Notes: generated by a model from the sequence alone, not told the origin. A stretch of DNA of 64,000 nucleotides from Bufo bufo (GCF_905171765.1 NC_053389.1:785112772-785176771), one strand, 5' to 3'; counted from the first letter of the stretch, positions 33,393-46,242 are shown. Made by a program: numbers and translations.

Positions 33393-34603
33393 ATCATGGT
33401 TTGTAGAGTGAAACTAAATCGCACCTCCTCATTCCTATACTATTGACTACTGTATGTAATAAGCAGCATTTCTTATGATAAAACATGGCTATACAGCGGT
33501 TATATCAATCATTTGCTGTGCACTATTAAGAGGCAATTAGTATACAGTTTGATCAAAGAGCATAGGCCCACTTACCGCGACAAGGTTGCCTCTTGTGAAG
33601 TGGGAACCTACTCTAACCGTAGCGCAGTGCCGTGTGGCGACCACCGCGTCTCCACACTGCTCCAGCAGGCAACGGGATCCAGCAGCCAATCAGCTGCCCC
33701 GCTGTACAGCGGAGCCACCTAGGCCTCGGATCCCACAGCTCCACCAGCACAGCACAGAAACAGCGACGGCCGCCATCCAGCGCCGCATGTGAACTGGTGC
33801 TAAAGGATCACCTGTTCACAGCTTCTCAGGAACTCCAACTGAGATGTGGTAGGAATTAAAACCCTGTGCAGACTTCTGTTAATTTAAGTAAAGAGCACCT
33901 GTGCCACATGGGGAGGAGTGCTGACTTAGTATGGGGGAGAAAAGACTATAAAAAAGAAATGCTGCTTATTACATACAGTAGTCAATAGTATAGGAATGAG
34001 GAGGTGCGATTTAGTTTCACTCTACAAACCATGATTTCATTGCTCTATAGTCCTTTTCTCCCCCATACTAAGTCAGCACTCCTCCCCATGTGGCACAGGT
34101 GCTCTTTACCCAAATCAGCAGAAGTCTGCACAGGGTTTTAATTTCTACCACATCTCAGTTGGAGTTCCTGAGAAGCTGTGAACAGGTGATCCTTTAGCAC
34201 CAGTTCACATGCGGCGCTGGATGGCGGCCGTCGCTGTTTCTGTGCTGTGCTGGTGGAGCTGTGGGATCCGAGGCCTAGGTGGCTCCGCTGTACAGCGGGG
34301 TAGCTGATTGGCTGCTGGATCCCATTGCCTGCTGGAGCAGTGTGGAGACGCGGTGGTCGCCACACGGCACTGTGCTACGGTTAGAGTAGGTTCGCACTTA
34401 ACAAGAGGCAACCTTGTCGCGGTAAGTGGGCCTATGCTCTTTGATCAAACTGTATACTAATTGCCTCTTAATAGTGCACAGCAAATGATTGATATAACCG
34501 CTGTATAGCCATGTTTTATCATAAGAAATGCTGCTTATTGCATACAGTAGTCAATAGTATAGGAATGAGGAGGTGCGATTTAGTTTCACTCTACAAACCA
34601 TGA
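33393..34603. mobile_element. long foldback element in the minisatellite
   Basis: The left arm (33393 to about 33950) recurs inverted to 34603. ATCATGGTTTGTAGAGTGAA begins the left end, and its reverse complement both closes the element and occurs at about 34015-34034. Open frames at 33632-33859 and 34365-34138 are the two arms read in opposite directions, not genes. Class unknown. Confidence 0.75.
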
Positions 34604-35205
34604 TAACTACTATAATACTGCTCTTATGTAGAAGAATATAACTACTATAATACTGCCTCCTAGGTACAAGAATATAACTACTATAATACTGCGCCTATGT
34701 ACAAGAATATAACTATTATAATACTGCTCTTATGTAGAAGAATATAACTACTATAATACTGCTCTTATGTAGAAGAATATAACTACTATAATACTGCTCC
34801 TAGGTACAAGAATATAACTACTATAATACTGCGCCTATGTACAAGAATATAACTATTATAATACTGCTCTTATGTAGAAGAATATAACTACTATAATACT
34901 GCTCTTATGTAGAAGAATATAACTACTATAATACTGCTCCTAGGTACAAGAATATAACTACTATAATACTGCTCCTTATGTACAAGAATATAATGACTAT
35001 AATACTGCTCTTATGTAGAAGAATATAACTACTATAATACTGCTCTTATGTACAAAAATATAACTACTATAATACTGCCCCTATGTACAAGAATATAACT
35101 ACTATAATACTGCCCCCTATGTACAAGAATATAACTACTATAATACTGCTCTTATGTAGAAGAATATAAGTACTATAATACTGCTCCTATGTACAGGAAT
35201 ATCAT
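34604..35205. repeat. 35-bp minisatellite, third block
   Basis: About seventeen units with CTCTTATGTAGAAGAATA and CTCCTATGTACAAGAATA variants. Together with the other blocks this is one array opened by two insertions. Confidence 0.88.
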
Positions 35206-35585
35206 TGATCAATAATGCTTATTCGCTCCTGCGGTGGTGCTGTAGGAAAGTTAAACACCTACAAGGTTCCTTCAGAGATTGTATATAGCTGATTGTCTGT
35301 GATCAGTTTATAGTTTAAAATGGATTATCCAAAGTGGACAATCCCTTTAAAGTACTCAGGCTACACTAGGGTCTAGGTTTATTTGAATCAAAAGCTTTTA
35401 GACTTTATTGATTTTATGAGTGGTTGGGCCTTGAGAATAAATTCCTCTGCTGGGCAAAAGGAACCACAGTCTGACACTGGGATCACCTCTTCAAATAGGT
35501 TCCTCAAGCAGATGGAAACTTGCTCATCTCTCCATGGAAAAAATATGTGGTTAATGAGAAACAAAGATTTTTTTTCTATACTTAC

Positions 35586-35679
35586 AAGATATTAAACTTT
35601 AAGAGTTGAACGGCCAGACTTTCACAGAATCCTTCAATTGCAAATTTTGAAGCTGCATAGACGTCATTAAAAACAATGC
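35586..35679 (-). CDS. RDH8: RDH8 coding exon 4
   Basis: The acceptor is ACACAG and the donor GTAAGT starts at 35585. This 94-nt exon was located from the gap between exons 3 and 5. It encodes [17 protein letters not shown] and continues to LLKFNI, giving the active-site YxxxK motif (Tyr157, Lys161) and the following helix. The phases match exactly: Gly150 is completed at the start and a Phe codon is shared with exon 5. About 80 bases separate it from the TSD of the large hAT insertion at 35758. Confidence 0.92.
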
Positions 35680-36365
35680 CTGTGTAATAAAAGAAAGTCC
35701 AGAGAAAACATTAAAACCTCACATTTACATAAAACTCCAAACTATATTAATGGGCATTAGAGATGTTCCGAATAGTTCGCCGGCGAATAGCTCCCGGCGA
35801 ACATAGCTTGTTCGCGTTCGCCGCGGCGGGCGAACATATGCGATGTTCTGTCCGCCCCCTATACATCATCATTGAGTAAACTTTGACCCTCTACCTCACA
35901 GTCAGCAGACACACTCCAGCCAATCAGCAGCAGACCCTCCCTCCCAGACCCTCCCACCTCCTGGACAGCATCCATTTTAGATTCATTCGGAAGCTGCATT
36001 CTTAGTGAGAGGAAGGACAGTGCAGCTGCTGCTGATTTAATAGGGAAATCGATAGCTAGGCCAGTGCATTCAGTGTCCACTACAGTCCTGAAGGACTCAT
36101 CTGATCTCTGCTGTAAGGACAGCACCCCGAAAAGTCCTTTTTAGGGCTAGAACATCAGTCTGCCTTTTTTTTTTTTTTACCTGAGTAATCAAATTGCAGT
36201 TGCCTGCCTGCGGCTGCCAGCGTGTGTGTCAGGCTCACAGCCCTGCAAGTGCATAGTGTCACCAGCGCAACTCATATCTGGTGTCACATTCGATTACATT
36301 TAAAGAAAAACAACAATTTTGACTGAATAAATAGCAGTCAGTTACACACGTGTTTGTGTGTTTAA

Positions 36366-39003
36366 CCACTTCAGCCCCCAGTGCTTAAACCCCCTTAATG
36401 ACCAGACCACTTTTTACAATTCTGCACTACACTACTTTCACCGTTTATTGCTCGGTCATACAACTTACCACCCAAATGAATTTTACCTCCTTTTCTTCTC
36501 ACTAATAGAGCTTTCATTTGGTGGTATTTTATTGCTGCTGACATTTTTACTTTTTTGTTATTAATCGAAATTTACAGAAATTATTGCAAAAAAATGTCAT
36601 TTTTCACTTTCAGTTGTAATTTTTTTTTTTAAAACTACATTTCTATATAAATTTTTCTCAAAATTTATTGTTCTACATGTCTTTGATAAAAAAAAAATTT
36701 GGGGTAAAAAAAAATTGGTTTGGGTAAAAGTTATAGCGTTTACAAACTATGGTACAAAAATGTGAATTTCCGCATTTTGAAGCAGCTCTGACTTTCTGAG
36801 CACCTGTCATGTTTCCTGAGGTTCTACAATGCCCAGACAGTACAAACACCCCACAAATGACCCCATTTTGGAAAGTAGACACCCTAAGGTATTCGCTGAT
36901 GGGAATAGTGAGTTCATGGAAGTTTTTATTTTTTGTCACAAGTTAGCGGAAAATGATGATTTTTTTTTTCCTTACAAAGTCTTATATTCCACTAACTTGT
37001 GACAAAAAATAAAAACTTCCATGAACTCACTATCCCCATCACGAAATACCTTGGGGTGTCTTCTTTCCAAAATGGGGTCACTTGTGAGGTAGTTATACTG
37101 CCCTGGTATTTTAGGGGCCCTAATGCGTGAGAAAAAGTCTGGAATCCAAATGTGTAAAAAATGCCCTGTAAAATCCTAAAAGTTCTCATTGGAATTTGGG
37201 CCCCTTTGCCCACCTAGGCTGCAAAAAAGTGTCACACCTGTGCTATCACCGTACTCAGAAGAAGTAGGGCAATGTGTTTTGGGGTGTATTTTTACATATA
37301 CCCATGCTGGGTGAGAGGAATATCTCTCTAAAAGTCAACTTTTCCCATTTTTTTTATACAAAGTTGTCATTATAGAGAGATATTTCTCTCACCCAGCATG
37401 GGTATATGTAAAAAAAATAAACCCCAAAACACATTGCCCTACTTCTCCTGAGTACAGCGATACCACATGTGTGACACTTTTTTGCAGCCTAGGTGCGTAA
37501 AGGGGCCGAAATTCCAATGAGTATCTTTTAGGAGGGCATTTGGATTCCAGACGTCTTCTCATGCTTTAGGGCCCCTAAAATGCCAGGGCAGTATAAATAC
37601 CCCACATGTGACCCCATTTTGGAAAGAAGACACCCCAAGGTATTCCGTGAGGGGCATGGCGAGTTCATAGAATTTTTTTTTTTTTGGCACAAGTTAGCGG
37701 AAATATAATTTTTTTTGTTTTTTCTCACAAAGTCTCCCTTTCCGCTAACTTGTGACAAAAAATAAAATTTTACATGAACTCGCCATGCCCCTCACAAAAT
37801 ACTTTGGGGTGTCTTCTTTCCAAAATGGGGTCACATGTGGGGTATTTATACTGCCCTGACATTTTAGGGGCCCTAAAGCGTGAGAAAAAGTCTGGAATAT
37901 AAATGTCTAAAATTTTTTACGCATTTTATTTCCATGAGGGGTATGGTGAGTTCATGTGAGATTTTATTTTTTGTTTTTTAGTTAGTGGAATATGAGACTT
38001 TGTAAGAAAAGAAAAAATAAATAAAAAAATCAATTTCCGCTAACTTGTGCCAAAAAAATTTCTGAATGGAGCCTTACAGGGGGGTGATCAATGATAGGGG
38101 GGTGATCAGGGAGTCTATATGGGGTGATCACCACAGTCATTGATCACCCCCCTGTAAGGCTCCATTCAGACGTCCGTATGTGTTTTGCGGATCCGATCTG
38201 TGGATCCGCAAAACACATATGGACCTCTAAATGGAGCCTTACAGGGGGGTGATCAATGACAGGGGGGTGATCAGGGAGTCTATATGGGGTGATCACCCCC
38301 CTGTAAGGCTCCATTCAGACGTCCGTATGTGTTTTGCGGATCCGATCCATGGATCCGTGGATCCGCAAAACACATACGGACCTCTGAATGGGGTGATCAA
38401 TGACAGGGTGGTGATCAGGGAGTCTATATGGGCTATATGTCATTGATCACCCCCCTGTAAGGCTCCATTCAGACGTCCGTATGTGTTTTGCGGATCCTCG
38501 GAACCATGGATCGGATCCGCAAAACACATATGGACTTCTGAATGGAGCCTTACCGGGGGTTGATCAATGACAGGGGGGTGATCAATGACACAGGGGTGAT
38601 CAGGGAGTCTAATATGGGGTGATCAGGAGTTAATAAGGGGTTAATAAGTGACAGGGGGGGGTGTAGTGTAGTGGTGTTTGGTGCTACTTATTACAGAGCT
38701 GCCTGTGTCCTTTGGTGGTCGATCCAACCAAAAGGGACCACCAGAGGACCAGGTAGCAGGTATATTAGACGCTGTTATCAAAACAGCGTCTAATATACCT
38801 TTTAGGGGTTAAAAAAATCGCATCTACAGCCTGCCAGCGAACGATCGCCGCTGGCAGGCTTCAGCTAGTGTACCTCCGGTTCCTGTGAATGCGCGCGCCT
38901 TCACAGGAAATCTCCGTCTCGCGAGAGGACGCGCCGGCGCGTCCACTCGGAATAACAGGGCCGCCGCAAAGACGCAATCCTGCGTACGGCGGTCCTGTAA
39001 TGG
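36366..39003 (-). mobile_element. piggyBac-like non-autonomous element, copy 3 (inverted)
   Basis: Begins CCACTTCAGCCCCC and ends in the complement of the CCGCC end, with TTAA at 36362-36365 and 39004-39007. It has about three hairpin units (38150-38530) and long AT-rich foldback segments. An uninterrupted relative of the target sequence (GTGTTTAAGGCCCAGTGCAG) occurs nearby at about 39133, as part of a local repeat of the hAT leader. Confidence 0.75.
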
Positions 39004-39286
39004 TTAAGGCCCAGTGCAGTGCATAGTGTCACTTCAGCGCCATTCATATCTGGTGTCCCATTCGATTCCATTTAAAGAACAAAAAACAATTTTGGCTGAA
39101 TAAATAGCAGTCAGTTGCACACACGTGTTTGTGTGTTTAAGGCCCAGTGCAGTGCATAGTGTCACTTCAGCGCAACTCATATCTTGTGTCACAGTAGCTT
39201 GCATGCATAGTACAACTTAACTAATCTAAAAAAAAAAAACAGGCAGAGGCAGGCCACCCCGCAGGGGCCGTCGTGGTCGTGGTGCT

Positions 39287-40158
39287 GTGATTCCCTTTGG
39301 CCCTAGACTAATGCCCAGTGTTCAGAGGCCACGTACCCTGAACTCGAAAAGTTCTAAGGACATAGTTGACTGGCTAACACAGGACACCCAATCTTCTACA
39401 GCTTCCGCTCGGAACCTTGACGCACCATCCTCCTCCAGCTCAGCTTCGGGCACCTCTCAAGTTACCACTCGCCCGCCTGCCGCCACCACCAACACTAGCA
39501 CCACAGCCGCTTCACTTGATCTGTCAGAGGAGTTATTTACACATCAGTTGGAAGAAATGAGTGATGCGCAACCATTATTGCCAGAGGATGTAGATAACAG
39601 GGATATGTCTCAGTCAGGCAGCATTACACACATGGACGTACGGTGTGATGATGATGATGTTGTACCCGCTGCTGCTTCCTTTGCTGAGTTGTCAGATACA
39701 AGTGAAGCGGTTGATGATGACGATGTGTCCGTGGATGTCACGTGGGTGCCCGCTCGAAGAGAAGAAGAACAGGGGGAAAGATCTGATGGGGAGACAGAGA
39801 GGAGGAGGAGACGAGTTGAAAGCAGGGGGAGGTCGTCGCAAGGAGCTAGTGGCACAGTCAGACAGCATGCATCGGCACCCGGGGTCAGCCAGACAGCACG
39901 CCAATCAACGCATGCTGTTGCCACCACCAGAATGTCGTCATTGCAGAGCTCAGCAGAGCTAACAAAATCGATGCCATTTGCAACCTGTGCCAAAAGAAAC
40001 AGAGTTGTGGGAAGTCCAACACCCACCTAGGTACAACTGCTTTGCGAAGGCACATGATCTCAAATCACAAACGCCTATGGGATCAACACATGAGTACAAG
40101 CAGCACACAAACTCAAAGCCGCCATCCTCCTCCTGGTCCAGCATCTTCAGCCACGTAA
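39287..40158 (+). pseudogene. hAT transposase N-terminus with BED zinc finger (frameshifted)
   Basis: The open frame 39287-40030 is Ser/Thr-rich and acidic, a typical disordered leader. Near 39960 the sequence changes frame, and AICNLCQKKQSCGK plus LRRHMISNHKRLWDQH forms a BED-type zinc finger (CxxC ... HxxxxH), the DNA-binding domain of hAT transposases. The second frame stops at 40156-40158. Catalytic regions are missing. Confidence 0.75.
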
Positions 40159-40284
40159 ACCACTGCTGTCCTCCTTGCCCCCTCTCAACCACCCGCCACT
40201 CCGTCTCTCGCCTTGAGCAGTTCCTGCTCATCTGCCCACAGCTACCTGCTACCTGCCGAACATCACCATCCTAGCGCCACCTCG

Positions 40285-41440
40285 ATGCCTCATCAGACTC
40301 AGGCCTCCTAATCTATGGACTCAACATATGGCCCCCTAACTCCTCTTTAGGGAACGCAAGTACCACATGTCTTAACAGCATTATCTGCCTGTTGTTTCGC
40401 TGTAATATATTGTTATCATTCATATAGATATTCTCTGGGGTACTTGCTGAACATCAATTATATATGTCTATGCCATGGTGTACTTTTATGACATTATCTC
40501 TCAGACCCCTTTAGTGGTGTCCTTATTATACTGTAATGTAACAAACTTATAATCCTCTATGCGGATTTCCTCATGCGGACCACACATGTGTATATATAAA
40601 TTGTTGTACCGCCACTTAGCCACCTCCTGGATTTCTTGAGATATAGAGGTCTCTATATTTCATCAATCCGGACCCTCATCTCCTGATCCACTACTGGCTA
40701 CATAGGAATCCCTTGGATTGAATAATTAGTCATCTTACTGACAGGTGTAAACGTATTCATCAGAGCCAGTGGCTTCTATGATTTTATTTAAAATCTAAAA
40801 TAGCTCGAAAAAGCCTAAAACTAAAAATCAAAAATAAATTAATCTACTTGTATATAATATTACCTTAAGTACCTTGGTGTCGGGTATTCCATGATCAGTT
40901 TTGTCCCCTGATGAGCCTGACAACAACCAGGTGAAATGCGTAGGGACGGTATTGAACATCTCTATTATTTTATATATTCACTTTTTCTCTTGGATATTTC
41001 ACTGTCACTTATTTTTGGGTACTTCTGTTGTTCTATTTATTATTTTGTGTACTTTAGTATAGGTCTCTGATCAGGGTTATCATTCTCTGTTCATTCTTCC
41101 CCGCTAGGGTCCTTCAGGGTCACTAGGAGGCACGAGACACGGGATCGCCCTTATCAGGGCGGCTATTCCGTATATAGGTAGGAATCTCTACATCAGGGCC
41201 AGAGTCAGGGACCTTCTTCCCTATAGGCCCAACAAACCTGCTCTATCCCTTCCCCATTAGCCTCCAAAGGGTTCCACCACAAGACCTTACTTTTTGATTT
41301 TCTTTTCATATTTATTCCTGATTTTTGAATAGATAAGGGTGTATTGACTTTTATTTAAAAACAATTAAAGGTTATATTTTAGAATGGTGGTAATTCTGTG
41401 ACTAATTGTAATACAACCTCATTCTACTATAGATTCCCCT
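40285..41440 (+). mobile_element. insertion in the hAT element, possibly Penelope-like
   Basis: Unrelated AT-rich sequence separates the BED part from the later transposase part. It contains a complete hammerhead-ribozyme fold, a motif known in Penelope-like elements and related retrozymes. No open frame of note. Borders are approximate. Confidence 0.4.
40903..40947 (+). ncRNA. hammerhead ribozyme, minimal short-stem-III type
   Basis: Core CTGATGA (40908-40914) and GAAA (40933-40936) are both intact. Stem I GTCCC/GGGAC (40903-40907, 40943-40947) is fully complementary. Stem II GCCTG/CAGGT has five pairs counting one G-U. Stem III is a short T-G/A-T pairing around TGCGT, and cleavage would fall after the A at 40942. 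All core positions fit the family consensus. Activity is not shown. Confidence 0.68.
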
Positions 41441-41487
41441 GAACAGGATTATGTTCAAACTGTGAATGAAACTGTGCCCACAGTCAG

Positions 41488-41859
41488 GTGTCTGTCAAGG
41501 ACATGTTTGAGCGTAAGAAGCCAATGTCACAAAGTCACCCCCTTGCCCGGCGTCTGACAGCTGGTTTGTCTGAACTCTTAGCCCGCCAGCTTTTACCATA
41601 CAAGCTGGTGGAGTCTGAGGCATTCCAAAAATTTGTAGCTATTGGGACACCGCAGTGGAAGGTACCCGGCCAAAATTTATTTTCACAAAAGGCAATCCCC
41701 AACCTGTACTCGATTGTGCAAAAGGAAGTCATGGCATGTCTGGCACACAGTGTAGGGGACGTAATAGGGATTAAAATGATAAGAATAGAACAACATAACA
41801 CACCACAACTATCTGGCAGCACATTAGATTGCACGCGCAGTGCCCCAAATTTGAAGTAG
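41488..41859 (+). pseudogene. hAT transposase middle segment
   Basis: Encodes LARQLLPYKLVESEAFQKF, then GTPQWKVPGQNLFSQKAIP, the ZBED-type hAT segment lying between the BED finger and the catalytic core. Downstream similarity is lost, so the DDE residues are absent. An acidic Glu-rich stretch at about 42010-42060 may be a displaced later piece. Confidence 0.7.
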
Positions 41860-42981
41860 GAGGACCGACCAAGCATCTTTTTCCATCTCCCCGTTCCTAA
41901 AATCGATGCCATATACACGTCCCCTGATAGAGGACGTAACAGGGATTAAACTGATAGGAATAGTACTACTTAACACACCTTATAATAACGCAGAGAGAGG
42001 CAACGCAGAGAGAGGAGTCTGAAGAAGAGGAGTCAGAGGAGGAAGGTGGCTTTGAGGAGGTGGAAGACCAACCACAGCAGGCGTCCCAGGGGGCTTGTTG
42101 TCACCTTTCGGGGACCCTTGGTGTTGTACGTGGCTGGGTGGAGGAAGAGACCTTCAATGACATCAGTGAGGACAAGGAACGGGACATGGCTAGCTTGGTA
42201 TCCAACCTTGTGCAAATGGTGAGTTTGCGGTTGTGCAAATGGACTGTTTGCGGTTGTTTGCGGTGCGTTAAACGGGGAGTTTGGTCTGTCACTGTGAAGC
42301 GGGCGTAACCCTTACACTACCTGATCGATACAACATCATACCTGATGTTTTAAAGCACATTATTCCAAACAATTTAGGAATGTTAGGTGATTTATGCCCT
42401 TTATGGATTAAAACCCGACTCTGCGTCAACTACGTAATTTTCCATGGGAGTTTTGCCATGGATCCCCCTCCGGCATGCCACAGTCCAGGTGTTAGTCCCC
42501 TTGAAACAATTTTTCCATCACTATTGTGGCCAGAAAGAGCCCCTGTGGGTTTGAAAATTCGCCTGCCTATTGAAGTCAATGGCGGTTCGCCCGTTCGCGA
42601 ACATTTGCGAAAATTCGCGTTCGCTGTTCGCGAACGGAAAATTTTATGTTCGCGACATCACTACTGGGCATCACAAGTATTGCTAATGTCCCATATATAG
42701 TATATCAAAGGGGTGGTTTCCACTTTAGAAATTGTTTTTGTTAGAAGTATTCTCTGACAGTAAGCTCATGGGGTGTTCTTCTGCTGGGACCTCTAGTCAT
42801 TGCCTTTCAGTTAACCAGTAGGGCCACTGTAAGAAGAATACATCATTTCACACTGGTGGACTGAAGACTTGTGTTAATACACAGCAGCCGTCTGAACAAG
42901 ATGAGCTGCAATGTGAACCCTACGAACAGAGAATTTAAGGGCAGAATCAGTTTAACGCTCCTCATTCGTGTCCCTTTTGGG

Positions 42982-44224
42982 TTAAATGGGTCGTCCTATC
43001 CGGGACATCTATGGAATAATGCTAGGATATATCAAAAATGTCCGATAGCTGTATCACATCTGGGACTTGCTACTATCTCTAGAGCAAGGCCCATGAAGTG
43101 AATGCAAAACATATGGCATGCCATGCATAGGTGGCATCCTCTATGGGACTACCGAAAATAGCCGAGCAAGGGTTTGGTTATTTTCAAAACTTTCATAGTG
43201 GTGAATGGAGGGTGGCCACGTATGCGTTACATGCTTTCCCTTCACTTTGGTGTTCCATTCTGGAGACACCTGTGGCGAAACCAACATCGCCACTGGGTTT
43301 TGGAGAGGCCTGTTTACCAGCCTCTTGCCTCAGGATTATGGCCCATAATAACTTTAAAGGAGAAGACAGACACAGCGTAAATCTGTCTTTGGAATGGTAT
43401 TTTGTTATGTGGGGGTACCCAGATAGCTAATTTTATTGTATTCGTGTATTCTGAGTACCATTCACCTAATGATATGCACTCAGACTTGAGCTATCTGGGG
43501 CTATGTTAAATGTCTGTGTTTGCTGTGGGGGTGTGACATTGGGTGTTTGGGTGGTGATTTCTGTCCTGTTGTCCTCACATGTGTATTGGCGATTTCTCTG
43601 TGTCCTGAGAGATAATTGAATTGCTCCTCGGGTGTCTCCAGGGCAGAGAGGAGGAAACCATGATGCATCGTGGGGATGTGTTGTATCTGTGTATCCTGAG
43701 TTGCTACGTATCTGTCCTGTGTCACAGTCTTCCTTCTGGTCCCCTAGGGGCGTGTACACCAGATGGGGACCTGCATAAATACGGGCGGATAGCCCTCAAT
43801 AAAGTGTTCCTGTTTTATACCTTCATGAAGTCTTGGCTCATGTTTGGGGGATGGAATAACTACACTCTTGGGGATTGCTATATCACAATACTCCCCTGAG
43901 TATAAACTCTTGTAAGAGCTTGCTCCTGGTTCCTGTCTCTGAATTTAGGAGAGGTTCACCCACTGGAGCCTGGAGCCTTGTCGTAGTTCCAGGGTGGGTA
44001 GGAGACGGCGAGACCTCCACCAAGCTTCGGCGGTTCGTGGGGTCTTCAGTGCTGACGGTGTCAAGTGGAGTGCTTGGAGTCCTCTGGAAGCACTAGGAGC
44101 AGCTATCGACGGAGGTACCCGGTCGGGGTGCTAGGCGTTCCGTTACAACACCTATCTGACATTTATGGCACATCCTAGTGATAGGCCATAAATGTCTGAG
44201 ATAGGACAACCTCTTTGACTTTAA
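42982..44224. mobile_element. T2-like MITE split by a solo LTR
   Basis: Left part TTAAATGGGTCGTCCTATCC and right part GGATAGGACAAC-type complement (GATAGGACAACCTCTTT near 44200) are inverted ends about 270 and 80 bases long around the LTR at 43271-44147. TTAA borders are present. Confidence 0.6.
43271..44147 (+). repeat. solo LTR related to the young LTR element
   Basis: TGTGGCGAAACC to CCGTTACA, alignable with the LTRs at 27237 and 29686 but more diverged. Exact 5-bp duplication ACACC (43266-43270, 44148-44152) shows LTR-LTR recombination after insertion. Confidence 0.85.
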
Positions 44225-44930
44225 ACTGAGAGGAAGAAAATGAACTTCAAGGTTAATGAAACATGAGGCTCTGCCTTCTACATAGAACATATAGAAATAA
44301 GTAGGAGGATATACTTATAGTTCAGATCCCCAACCTAATCGGCTTTGATACCATCTACGAGGGGAAAATGAGTCAAAGAGAGACTTTGTTAAACATTTTG
44401 TCTAGTTTAGAAAGTTCATTTTCATAAACCCCTTTCATATACCCATGCTCCTCATACCTAGGCCAGAGTGGAGAGTGGATACAAATAGAGCTTCTGACTG
44501 TGGAGGACCTTCCTGTCCTGGATTACAAAGGTATGCCATTGATTTGATTCAGTGCTTCTTTTACCTTGTGGTGGCACTGCATGGAAACTGACCACTTGCT
44601 GCCAGGTTTTCTCACATGTTACAACTGATCACTGAGGGATCCTGGAGAGCGGAACTGCAGGATTATTTAATTGACCCTTATAGCCCAAAAATAGGAATTT
44701 CCAGAGTGGAGACTACCTTTAAACAAATACAATAAATTTAGCATACGCAAAGTTATCAGTAACCTCGGTTATCATAACCTCAGGCATAAATATAATTATA
44801 CATGAGTTTTAGGATTTTTACACGTTCTACACTTGCTTCTTATCTTACTTCACCTTCCCTTACTGTGACAGTATCTGCTCTATATGGGACAGTATCTATA
44901 TGGAAGAAATATTTTTGTGATTGTCTTGAT
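44225..44930. other. RDH8 intron 3 sequence, no gene seen
   Basis: No coding or repeat structure recognised. Confidence 0.5.
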
Positions 44931-44934
44931 ATTG

Positions 44935-45237
44935 CAAAATTCCTTTAATTGGTGATTATAGGTCAGCATGTTACTCCATGCTGTTGATGTAGGAACCTTA
45001 TTAAACATCCACAATCTAGGGATAAATATCTTAGAGTTGGTACCTCTGTTTCGTGTGCATCACTTAGCATTCTAGGTACCTCAGCCCAGTATTGATAGAG
45101 CTTTGGACATCTCCAGAGGAGGTATATTAAATCCACAGACCCTTGAAGGCACTTAGGACAATTAACAGAGGATATTTCCTGGATTTTAAAAATAAATTTG
45201 GGCATATAATTTAACCTTTGGATGGTGTGCCAATATA
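44935..45237 (-). pseudogene. L1/Tx1-type LINE fragment, downstream part
   Basis: On the minus strand it encodes YWHTIQRLNYMPKF and then CPKCLQGSVDLIYLLWRCPK, a C-terminal zinc-knuckle-like segment (CxxC ... HxxxxC type, here with altered H) of L1/Tx1 LINE ORF2 proteins. A frameshift follows. Its upstream part continues at 48359-48200 across the Tc1 and LTR insertions, with the reading frame matching at the join. Confidence 0.7.
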
Positions 45238-45520
45238 CACTGCTCAAAAAAATAAAGGGAACACTTAAACAACACAATGTAACTCCAAGTCAATCACACT
45301 TCTATGAAATCAAACTGTCCACTTAGGAAGCAACACTGAGTGACAATCAATTTCACATGCTGTTGTGCAAATGGGATAGACAACAGGTGGAAATTATAGG
45401 CAATTAGCAAGACACCCCCAATAAAGGAGTGGTTCTGCAGGTGGTGACCACAGACAACTTCTCAGTTCCTATGCTTCCTGGCTGATGTTTTGGTCACTTT
45501 TGAATGCTGGCGGTGCTTTC

Positions 45521-46242
45521 ATATTTGACACAGTCCTGACCTCAGTATCTGAGGAAAGGGATTTAGGAGTAATTATTTCAGAAGACTTAAAGGTGGGAAG
45601 ACAATGTAATAGAGCAGCACGAAATGCCAGCAGAATGCTTGGATGTATAGGGAGAGGTATAAGCAGTAGAAAGAGTGAAGTGCTTATGCCGCTGTACAGA
45701 ACACTGGTGAGACCTCACTTGGAGTATTGTGCGCAGTACTGGAGGCCATATCTCCAGAAGGATATAGATACTCTAGAGAGAGTTCAGAGAAGAGCTACTA
45801 AACTAGTACATGGATTGCAGGATAAAACTTACCAGGAAAGGTTAAAGGACCTTAATATGTATAGCTTGGAAGAAAGAAGAGACAGAGGGGATATGATAGA
45901 AACTTTTAAATACATAAAGGGAATCAACTCGGTAAAGGAAGAGAGCATATTTAAAAGAAGAAAAACTACCACAAGAGGACACAGTTTTAAATTAGAGGGG
46001 CAAAGGTTTAAAAGTAATATAAGGAAGTATTACTTTACTAAGAGAGTAGTGGATGCATGGAATAGCCTTCCTGCAGAAGTGGTAGCTGCAAATACAGTGA
46101 AGGGGTTTAAGCATGCATGGGATAGGCATAAGGCTATCCTTCATATAAGATAGGGCCAGGGGCTATCCATAGTACTCAGTATATTGGGCAGACTAGATGG
46201 GCCAAATGGTTCTTATCTGCCGACACATTCTATGTTTCTATG
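45521..46242 (+). mobile_element. 5'-truncated CR1/L2-type LINE inside the Tc1 element
   Basis: The ORF to 46153 encodes DLGVIISEDLKVGRQCNRAA, LYRTLVRPHLEYC and IDTLERVQRRATKLV, the conserved C-terminus of CR1/L2-like reverse transcriptases. The tail TTCTATGTTTCTATG resembles the CR1 3' microsatellite. TTTC (45517-45520, 46243-46246) is the likely target duplication. The catalytic RT motifs are absent. The methionine at 45485 belongs to Tc1 leader sequence, so this is not a host gene. Confidence 0.85.

Larger units (their letters stand above)
35758..42663 (+). mobile_element. large defective hAT transposon with nested insertions
   Basis: Ends TAGAGATGTTCCGAA and, inverted, TAGTGATGTCGCGAA. 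An 8-bp duplication flanks it with one mismatch (ATGGGCAT at 35750-35757, CTGGGCAT at 42664-42671). Inside are an N-terminal BED zinc finger and a later transposase segment, but no catalytic core. A piggyBac-like element (36366-39003) and an insertion with a hammerhead motif (about 40285-41440) lie within. It occupies intron 3 of RDH8. Confidence 0.82.

Noticed and set aside
33632..34365. Two 75-codon ORFs nearly identical in sequence
   Set aside because: They are the two arms of an inverted repeat read on opposite strands.
39610..40026. Minus-strand ORF opposite the BED-finger transposase
   Set aside because: Opposite-strand shadow of a Ser/Asp-rich coding region; the plus strand has the recognisable zinc finger.
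45485..46153. 222-codon ORF as a host gene
   Set aside because: It is the C-terminus of a CR1/L2 LINE reverse transcriptase, and its first codons come from Tc1 leader DNA.
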